From Heracleum sosnowskyi (Eukaryota > Streptophyta > Magnoliopsida > Apiales > Apiaceae): a stretch of 64,000 nucleotides of DNA. The notes under the pieces are model-generated. The model did not search any database. It was not told where the DNA came from and was given only the letters and a program-made list of their open reading frames with translations. Location of the stretch: NCBI GenBank assembly GCA_030848705.1, contig JAUIZM010000012.1, forward strand, positions 2,165,001 through 2,229,000, written 5' to 3'. Below are positions 56,225 to 64,000 of the stretch, piece after piece. The translations under genes were made by a program, and so were the position numbers. The first letter of the stretch is position 1. Each line of letters begins with the position of its first letter.

Positions 56225-57784
56225 CTATATATATATAAGCATACGCGGGAGGTGAGGTGACATCTTTAAGACCGTCTCAATTTATTTTTCTAATTTTTCT
56301 AGAAGTTTACAATTTTAAATACTAATAAATCAAAAACTATTTTTTAGTATATTAGAAGTAGAATAGGTATTCGAAGTTAGGGCTGTCAAACGGATAATTC
56401 GGATACGGATCTGCCTGTATCCGAATCCGAATCCGAAAATCTGAATTCGTATCCGGATCCGTATCCGAATCCGAAAATATTTAAATAAAAATATCCGAAT
56501 CCGAATCCGCCGGATACTATCCGGATACGGATAATATCCGAATCCGAATTTCAGTCATAATTTTTTAGTTTTTATATTAAATTTTAATTCAAAAAAATTG
56601 AAAAAATAATAAAAATTTTAATTTTTTTTTAAAAAAAGTAAACTAAACTAAAACTTAAATTTATTAAAGTCTATTTTATTTTTTTCAAAAATTTACTTTT
56701 TAGTATAATTTTATTTATTTTAAAATATTAAATTTGTAATATATATATGTTTACAATTATCTACAACTTATATAAATATATTGTTTAATGATTAAATTAT
56801 ATATATATATATTCTGTAAAGTTAAATATAATTTCTAAATAATATGTAACTATATATATATATAATATTATTTATTTATCATATTTATTTAATTTCGGAT
56901 TCGGATATTATCGGATACGGATGCGCCTATATCCATATTCGTATCCGTAACTACCGAATTCGAATACGGATAATATCCGCTTTATTTCGGATACGGATAA
57001 AATTCGCTTTATTCCGGATACGAATACAAATATTTCGGACGGATATCGGATTTTTCGGATTTTTTTGACAGCCCTATTCGAAGTTATAGAGGAGAATAGT
57101 TCGAATTTATAGAGAAGACATATAAATAAAGTTCTGTTTAAAAGTACAGTATGTGTTCGAATTTATAAAAGGAGAATAGTTCGAATTTATAGGTAAGCCA
57201 TAAAATTAGAAGTTCTATTAAAAAAGTAGAATAGATGTTCGAATTTATAGAGTAGAAGAGTTCAAATTTATAAAAAAATACATACAATTAAAAGTTTTAT
57301 TAGAAGTAAAATAGGTGTTTGTAGATATAATTAAAAGTTCTATTCGAAGTAAAATAAGTGTGCGAATTTATAAAGGAGAAGAATTTGAATTATAGGAAAA
57401 ACATATAGTTAAAAGTTATATTGAAAGTAAAATATGATTGTTAATTTATATAGGTGTTTTTTCAACGAAAAAGTGGCTCATTAGAAAGGAGTATGTTAAC
57501 ATAAAAATTAACATATTAGGGAGTAATGAGTAATTTTTGTAATTTATTTGATAGATGTATTTTTTCTAACGAGAGAGCGACTCATTAGAAAAAGGAGTAT
57601 GTTAACATGATAATTAATATATAACACAAGTATTTAATATATTAAATTTGAGATATTTATAAAAGGAAATGTGTTTTACGGGATGACGGCTTATTAGAGA
57701 GGTCCGGGTAATTTTTGTAATTTAATTGATGAAGTTTAAAAAAAAAATTATGACGCCGCCGCGAAACGCGGCTTTTTCAACTAG
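56225..57784 (+). mobile_element. Helitron-like element, family C, copy 1, interrupted by a hAT-like insertion
   Basis: 3' end: a perfect 6-bp stem GCCGCG-AAA-CGCGGC (57,758-57,772), eight bases, CTAG (57,781-57,784), then T. Left part begins TATATATATAAGCATACGCG; the 5' end is uncertain. Without the 707-bp insertion (element plus duplication) it is about 850 bp. The interior repeats GAATTTATAGAGGAGAA-type lines. Copy 2 follows directly. Confidence 0.55.
56378..57076. mobile_element. hAT-like element with ATCCGA iterations
   Basis: 699 bp between two copies of the 8-bp duplication TTCGAAGT (56,370-56,377 and 57,077-57,084). Terminal inverted repeat TAGGGCTGTCAAA on both ends. About 150 bp inside each end are packed with ATCCGAATCCG or CGGATACGGAT words; the centre is pure AT-rich DNA. 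An 8-bp duplication and a TAGGG start define hAT elements. No transposase. Confidence 0.9.
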
Positions 57785-58448
57785 TATATATATAAAGGAG
57801 GATACGCGAAAGGTTAGGTGGCAACCCTAAGATTGTCTCAATCTATTTTTCTAATTTTCTAGAATTTTAGAATTTTAAATACTAATAAATAAAAAATATC
57901 CTTTAACATGTTAGAAGTAGAATAGATGTTCGAATTTATTGAGGAGAAAAGTACGAATTTATAGCGAATACATATAATTAAAAGTTTTATTTGAAGTAGA
58001 ATAGATGTTTGAATTTGTAGAGGGGAAGAGTTCAAATATAAAAGAAGTACTTGCAAAGTTCTATTTGAAGTATAATAGGTGTTTCAATTTATAGAGGAGA
58101 AGAGTTCGAATATAAAAAAAGTACTTGCAATTAAAAGTTATATTGGAACTAGAATAATCGTTTGTAAGACATAACTAAAAGTTCTATTTGAAGTAGAAAA
58201 TGTAAAGTTATATAGATGTTTTTTCAACGAAAGAGTGTCTCATTAGAAAGGAGTATAATAACATAAAAATTAATATATAGGACAAGTATATATTCAATAT
58301 ATTAAATTTGAGATTTTGATATTAAAAAAGAAAACGTGTTTCACGGGAGGGCGGTTTATTAGCGAGGACCGAATAATTTTCATAATTTATTTGATAGAGT
58401 TTTTTTTTTAAATTATTACGTCGCCACGAATCGCCGCTTTTTCGACTA
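57785..58448 (+). mobile_element. Helitron-like element, family C, copy 2
   Basis: Head-to-tail with copy 1: TATATATATAAAGGAGGATACG-like start (first 20: TATATATATAAAGGAGGATA), same interior, and end CGCCGCTTTTTCGACTAG at 58,448 followed by T. Its hairpin stem is decayed (GCCACGAATCGCCGC). Confidence 0.5.
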
Positions 58449-58885
58449 GTTTAAAATTTAAAATATAAAGTAGACTAAACACATGAACCCACGAGCCACC
58501 TAATCAAAGCTACGATACAATTTATAACTTCCAATACAATTTTAATTGTATTTTTATAAATATTAAAAACTCATCATGTATTTACAATTTTACCTTTATG
58601 TATTTATATAAGGATATTTTATAACCTCATGCACAACATGAGGATGACCTCAGGTACATGATTCTCAATAAATAAATAATCATACAAAGGTGTTTTGGTT
58701 TAGTATTGTAATATAATATCTTATTTAACAAAAACAAAAATAAAATTGTGAGAAGTAAGAACAAAAATGTGGAATTTTTTTTGTAAAATTATAATACAAT
58801 CATTTTTATCCTTTAAATTTTGTTTTTCATATACATCAATCTTGCAATATATTTGGTAGATTAGTAAAGTTACTCGTAAAATTAG
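58449..58885. other. AT-rich non-coding DNA
   Basis: Nothing recognised. Confidence 0.5.
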
Positions 58886-59365
58886 CAATGTTCTAAAAAT
58901 TACCGAGTCGATCGAGTACTCATTTTTAGGATATGATCTGATCCGAGTCGTACCGAGTTTAGTCAAAACTTGATTTTTACATAAGTCGATCAATATTCGG
59001 TCAAATTTCGAGTACTGAAATTAAATCCGATTTTTTATTGTTACTTTAAGTGTTGCCCCAAAATGCATGTATTTAATCATTGTAACTTATTTTTAGTTGT
59101 ATTGCAAAATTATCAAGTAAGCGGTATAAATATGTGAACAAATTTATTGTTAGTATATTGTTAAAAATATTACTAAGTAGTCTAATTTTAGTATTTACAA
59201 TGGATTATTAGTAAAGAACATGTGATTTTAGTTTTTTTAATAAAATTATGAAAATAATATCCAATTAGTTGTCCGAGTACTCATTCCGAGTACTCTCAAT
59301 TTTTTGAGTACTCATTTTTCCGGAACTAAACTGAGTCAGACTGATTACCGATTTTTACAACCTTG
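58886..59365. mobile_element. hAT-like MITE with GAGTACTC iterations
   Basis: 480 bp between exact 8-bp duplications AAAATTAG (58,878-58,885 and 59,366-59,373). Left end CAATGTTCTAAAAATTACCG, right end inverted CAAGGTTGTAAAAATCGGTA. The palindrome CGAGTACTC or GAGTACTC occurs once near the left end and three times near the right. Confidence 0.88.
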
Positions 59366-59689
59366 AAAATTAGTCAAATGAACTATAATCGTAAAATGTA
59401 TTTTGCTTATTTTTGGTTGAAAAATGATAAAGCTATAAAATTGATTTCTAAATATTTACAAAATATTATGTGACACTTTTTGATTCATTATTTAAAAATT
59501 AAATAGAAGTGGATCTCTATATTCATACTAGCAAGAACAATCAAAATATTTCATATTGTCATATCATCTCAGCCACGTTATTTTGAAATAATACCCAATT
59601 TTTTACATGTAGATGTTAGAGGTTACCAAAGATTTTAAATTTATTAATTCGAAAATCATATTGATCATAGTTTAATAAAGGAAAATTGA

Positions 59690-60360
59690 GTTTTTTTTTC
59701 ATAAATACCCAACCCAAAACACTCTTTTGCAAAAATATTAAGTGTTTTTTAATTTTTTTGCGAAAATTTCAAAATATTTGCAAAAATACCAATTTTTTGA
59801 AAATATTTACAAAAATACGGTGTGCAACTACTTTCAACCATATCTGCAACTGCAACCAAAATCAACCACATATGCAACTTTTTAATCAAAAATGATTTTT
59901 TTTCGGTGTCCTGATTTTAGGGTTGTAAACAGGCTAGATTAGGGTTTAGAGTCTAACCTAAACCCTAAATCCTAAATCCGTATGCGGATTATTCCTCATT
60001 CTTAATATTTCTAAAACCCAACATTAAACCCCAAAGGTTAACTACTGAACCTCAGGGGAAGGGCTTAATCAAGACCACAAGCTTATTAAGCACCTTACTA
60101 ACAATTTTTTTGAATTTTCAGTTGTTTTTCAATCATTTTTTTAAAAAAGTTGTTTTTGGTTACATCTGGTTGCAGACCGTATTTTTGGTTGCATCAGTGG
60201 TTGATTTTGGTTGCAGTTGCAGATAGTTAAAAGTAGTTGCAGACCGTATTTTTGTAAATATTTTCAAAATTTTAGTATTTTTACAAATATTTTCAGAAGA
60301 TTGTAAAATTGTAAAAAAACTTTAAAAAAATAGAAATTTTGATAATTTCTCAAGAAAATT
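59690..60360. repeat. Inverted pair of the GGTTGCATCAGTGGTTG repeat
   Basis: Minus-strand copy at about 59,690-59,900 and plus-strand copy at 60,057-60,360, 155 bp apart. Both carry TTGGTTGCAG, GTAGTTGCA and CGTATTTTTG; only the right copy has the GGGAAGGGCTTAATCAAG start seen also at 16,059. Confidence 0.65.
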
Positions 60361-61628
60361 AGAGTGACCCAATAAAAGTAGTATTAATTGTAATGAGAAT
60401 CTCCCAAAATATATGAATATTTAAGGGAATCGGGTGGTGTGGGTCTGAGGAAAGAGGTGGATCGGACGCACCGACGAGACGGTGGACCGCTTTGTGTTCC
60501 TTTACCGTCATACCGACACAATGTTGGCTTATTATTTTAGTGTTTATTCTTCAAAGCTTATACAGTTTAATTACTATATTTGTCTTAAATTACCTCAATT
60601 AGCGCTAACTAGCCTTTTTAAATTTCTCTGAAGATAATTACGTGTTTGTTTAGTATAAAATAAAATTTTTATGTGAATTATATTTTTTATGAAAGTTGAA
60701 AATATTCGGAAAACAACAAAATGTGTTTGATTATCATATATGAAATAACTTTTTATAAGAAATGTAAATTATATCCCCACCAATTGGTGGAGTGGATACC
60801 CCTCCTCTTCTGTAACAACGAGGTCAAAAGTTTGACTCCACAGACAGTCCAAAAAAAATGTAAATCTATTATATATATAACAGAGTAACTAGGGGTTCAT
60901 TGATTCATTTTCATTAACATTCATATAGTCATATCGTGTATATTATACACACAACATATAAAATTTACGTCAAAACACAAAACATACTTACGTTTTGAAC
61001 CGTGCAGGTGGTTGACTATCACACATTTGATGAAATTAATGAAAGAGATAATTACTAACGTGTATATTATACACACAACATATAAAATTAAGACAACCGA
61101 TGTAAATCAACTCAATTTTTTCTTAATTTATTGACTGTCTCTTCCAAACTATTGGACGTCCATACTCAATCACGACTACTGCAAAATTCAAAACTTCAAA
61201 ATTTTTTTAATTTACATTTTCTATAAATAGGAGTAAGTCCTATTAAAATCAAAATAAAAATAAAAAATATCTAACACGATAAATAGTTCATTTTTAAAAC
61301 ATGTAAGTAGTCCAATAAAATATAAATTTAGATCGTACTCGTGTCTCGCACTAGTTATAAAGTTAGTTATCAAGAATTGGGTAAAGAGGTGAATAATTGA
61401 TTTCACATGTTTCGTAGGTACTGTAATCAAATTTTTTCAAAAATTTAAATGGTAATTTTCAAAATTAGTTTTTACACAGATGTGGACTATATTTTTCCAA
61501 ATTGTGATGATGAGCAGAACTAAAGAGTCCAACTAAAGTCTGCCGCCAGCCCGCTATTTGCGAGAGTTCGAACATTTTAGTTATAATTTAGTGACTACAT
61601 ACCAAAATCTTCGGTTTGTTACACAAAT
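60361..61628. other. Intergenic DNA with a possible SINE fragment
   Basis: Around 60,776-60,846 TTGGTGGAGTGGATACCCCT, TAACAACGAGGTCAAAAGTT and TGACTCC resemble a tRNA A box and B box at SINE spacing. 60,421-60,530 is a short GC-rich island of unknown nature. TATTATACACACAACATATA occurs twice (about 60,939 and 61,064). Confidence 0.4.
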
Positions 61629-61712
61629 GTCAGGATGGCCGAGTGGTCTAAGGCGCCAGACTCAAGTTCTGGTCTTCGAGAGAGGGCGTGGGTTCAAATC
61701 CCACTTCTGACA
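61629..61712 (+). tRNA. tRNA-Leu (CAA)
   Basis: Folds as a class II tRNA: acceptor GTCAGGA/TTCTGAC, D arm GCCGAGTGGTCTAAGGC, anticodon stem CCAGA/TCTGG with loop CTCAAGT (anticodon CAA, decoding UUG), a long variable arm TCTTCGAGAGAGG, and T arm GTGGGTTCAAATCCCAC. No intron. A box TGGCCGAGTGG and B box GGTTCAAATCC are intact, and a T-run (CTTTTTT) follows at 61,714 as a Pol III stop. 61,712 is the discriminator A. Confidence 0.97.
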
Positions 61713-61713
61713 T

Positions 61714-61721
61714 TCTTTTTT
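61714..61721 (+). terminator. Pol III terminator of the first tRNA-Leu
   Basis: TTCTTTTTT directly after the tRNA; a run of T on the coding strand ends Pol III transcripts. Confidence 0.7.
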
Positions 61722-61994
61722 CGTTTTTCACAGCAAACTCCTATACTTTGCCAGCAGCCCAGCATTGAGTTGCAAAGCTGTAGTCAATCTTAAACTTACG
61801 ACGGACGTTTAACTGTCAGTCTGTCATACTATGTTGCGAGTGCCAGTAGTGATAGCCTGACTTCACAGAGCACCTTCCAGCTTTAGAATGAACCCATGCT
61901 AATCTGTCATGAGCGTGATGCTGGGGTATTCGTGTTGCTAGAATGGCTCTAGCATCAGAACTTCGAAATGCATTCATGATCTCTTGTTCAACTC

Positions 61995-63092
61995 TAGGTC
62001 CGTAAACGAATAGAGCACAGCCGAGCCGAGTTTTGTCCGAATCGAGTCTAACTTGATTTTTTTTTAAAACGATTGAGCCGAGTCGAACTTTCTAATCGAA
62101 AGAAAAGTGATGTTTAAGATCAGTTCATTAATAAACGAGCCGAACACGAGTTTGTTCACGAACATTTCAAGTCGAGTCGAGTCGAGTTGTTCACTTATAG
62201 TTCGTACTTTTATACTCAACCAAATCCAATTTTTAAAATTACGTACTAGATTTACGCCTAAAATCACATCTTAAGAATACACGATTTTGTTTGAATTTTA
62301 ATATTAAAAGTTAATTTATTTTCTTCTAATAATCATATTAGGTTAATATTTGTATTTATGAGTAATCAAACCTTACTCAATTCACCTAATAACAATAGTC
62401 AAAATAAAACAATTTTATCACTAACTTAGAGCCTCTATAAGAGCCTCTTTATCTTGGCTCTTAACTTGAAATTTGAGAAGGTTTACAACTTTTTTTCCGC
62501 CAAGATACTGTTATTAACCTTAAATTCACTAAAATTCTCATCTTTCTCCTCAATTTTAAGAGGTACGAACCACTTTTAAATAATATTATATAATAAATTA
62601 ATAAGAGAAACTCTCTTTCTCTATTCACTTTCTTTTGTAATTTTATGAATGCAACTTATAAATTTTAATAATGAAAAACTAATTTGGATTGGATAAAAAG
62701 AATTTAACTTTTGGTACTATGATGATATTATACCTTTTAGATATAACAAATAAAATTCCCTATTCAACCACAAAATAACTAAAATAGAACGCAATTAAGT
62801 TTTATTTAACATATTCAAATTGTTAAGGATATTATGAAATTCACAAATTTATAATTATTTAAACGAATCGAGCCGAGTTTAACGAGTTCGAGCCGAGCTC
62901 GAGCCGATCCCGAGAAAAACGAGCCGAGTTCGAGTCGAACAGGTGTAAAGCTCGACTCGAGCTCATTTACTAACCGAACACATTTTCATGTTCAAACTCG
63001 TGTTCATTTAATAATCGAACCGAGCTGAGTCCATCTAAAACGAGCCGAGTTTGAGTTTTGTTCACGAACGACTCTGTTCGCTTACCGCCCTA
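61995..63092. mobile_element. hAT-like element with GAGCCGAG iterations
   Basis: 1,098 bp between exact 8-bp duplications TTCAACTC (61,987-61,994 and 63,093-63,100). Left end TAGGTCCGTAAACGAATAGA, right end inverted TAGGGCGGTAAGCGAACAGA. Within 200 bp of each end the words CGAGCCGAG, CGAGTTTGTTC and TCGAGTCGAG recur; the centre is AT-rich. No transposase ORF. Confidence 0.9.
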
Positions 63093-63185
63093 TTCAACTC
63101 ATTATTTAAGGCCCCCGACAAAAAAAACTACTCAATTTCTCATTACTTGCAATATTTGTGGAATATGGATGTTGAAATCCTGACT

Positions 63186-63320
63186 ATCTAACATCTAACA
63201 ATAAGGAGACTCCATTCAATTACGATTTTAATACTGCTCATTCAAGATTATATGATGTACTTCATAGAATTTTTGAGTTGCCAAGAATAACATCTAACAA
63301 TAAGGAGACTCCATCCAATG
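63186..63320. repeat. Direct repeat of about 32 bp, 102 bp apart
   Basis: ACATCTAACAATAAGGAGAC and CTCCATYCAAT occur at about 63,188 and 63,290. Origin unknown; could be the trace of an excised element. Confidence 0.7.
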
Positions 63321-63917
63321 AATTATAAATTTGTAAGTCAATCACTGACGTGACAACATTTCCAATATCATTTTCTTATGTCAGTAACCGAAAGTCTGGA
63401 AATCGTTCACATTTTTATTTTTACCCACAAACATCTCCGCTCATTGCTACGGATTGAAATGTTTGATAAATCAATCAACTTCAAACTGAATAAAGTTCTA
63501 ATAAATACACTTGTCCGATAAATGTAACCAATTGAATCAAGTATTATGATTAATCTCTGCACATGTTCGACTTGAACTTGTTAACCTCGAGTTCCACCCC
63601 TAAGTTGATAATTAATTTCTCATATTTGATAGGTATTCAAACTTTTCAAAAAATTGAACTTCTTTTATTTATGATAATTTTCATTCAAAATTATTTTTTA
63701 CACAGATGCGGACTTTATATATTTATTTAAATTGTGAAAAATATAAGATGTGAACTTTCTTAAACATTTATGGTCTATAGAAGCCTTTTTATGACGAGCA
63801 CAATTAGACAGTCCGAACTCCAACCCAAGTCTCTCGGGTATTTGCTTGAATTCAAACATCTTTTTAGCGATGACTCTAAGTCAATAGATACCAAGAATTT
63901 CGGATTACTACACAAAT

Positions 63918-64000
63918 GTCAGGATGGCCGAGTGGTCTAAGGCGCCAGACTCAAGTTCTGGTCTTCGAGAGAGGGCGTGGGTTCAAATCCCACTTCTGAC
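63918..64000 (+). tRNA. tRNA-Leu (CAA), second copy
   Basis: Identical over 83 bases to the gene at 61,629 and preceded by the same CACAAATG. It ends at the last base of the window, so its terminator is not visible. Upstream flanks of the two genes are related but diverged (TTTTTACACAGATG and AATTTCGG/ATCTTCGG words). Confidence 0.95.

Noticed and set aside
60421..60530. GC-rich island in AT-rich DNA
   Set aside because: Too short to classify; no repeat partner, ORF or RNA fold seen.

Overview
The window is nuclear DNA from a flowering plant. It has intron-split plant cell-wall and transporter genes, plant LTR retrotransposons of the Sirevirus, Ty1-copia and gypsy types, Helitrons, a CACTA transposon, plant MITEs, a satellite array and nuclear-type tRNA-Leu genes. 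The gene families and the Sirevirus-type extra open reading frame point to a eudicot, probably an asterid. I cannot fix the family or species from sequence alone.

Layout: 1-3,026 is a ~175-bp satellite array cut off by the window start. 3.0-4.9 kb holds fragments of hAT-like and Helitron-like repeats and a perfect 355-bp copy of the upstream DNA of the first glucanase gene. 4.9-11.5 kb is the 3' part of a Sirevirus-like element on the minus strand with a huge frameshifted extra ORF, followed by a gypsy-type LTR. 12.36-13.76 kb is the first GH17-X8 beta-1,3-glucanase gene. 14.4-19.6 kb is Helitrons, spacer duplications and broken pieces of an NPF transporter gene and a TBL (O-acetyltransferase-like) gene. 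19.8-27.3 kb is a pile of Helitrons and a young Ty1-copia element that splits the promoter of a lost glucanase copy. 28.56-36.22 kb is a CACTA transposon with intact ends but no catalytic domain. 36.8-38.0 kb is a gypsy gag plus LTR fragment.

The gene-rich part follows: a degenerate nucleoredoxin-like gene (38.95-40.67 kb, +), a truncated TBL gene (41.57-42.13 kb, +), a second GH17-X8 glucanase (42.77-44.21 kb, -), an NPF6-like transporter (45.68-47.95 kb, -) and a GH9 endo-1,4-glucanase (49.49-52.79 kb, -). From 53 kb to the end there are no protein genes: nested MITEs, Helitrons and hAT-like elements, several with exact target-site duplications, and two identical tRNA-Leu(CAA) genes, the second ending at the last base of the window.

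Two themes tie the window together. First, a block TBL(+) / glucanase(-) / NPF(-) has been duplicated at least once and then dismantled: one block keeps a whole glucanase and NPF but only the 5' half of TBL; the other region keeps another whole glucanase, but only a C-terminal scrap of NPF, the 3' end of TBL, and a glucanase promoter split by 7.5 kb of transposons. Second, the three best-preserved enzymes (two GH17 and one GH9) and the TBL remnants all concern cell-wall polysaccharides, but they are separate genes with their own promoters, not an operon. All identities quoted are hand comparisons.
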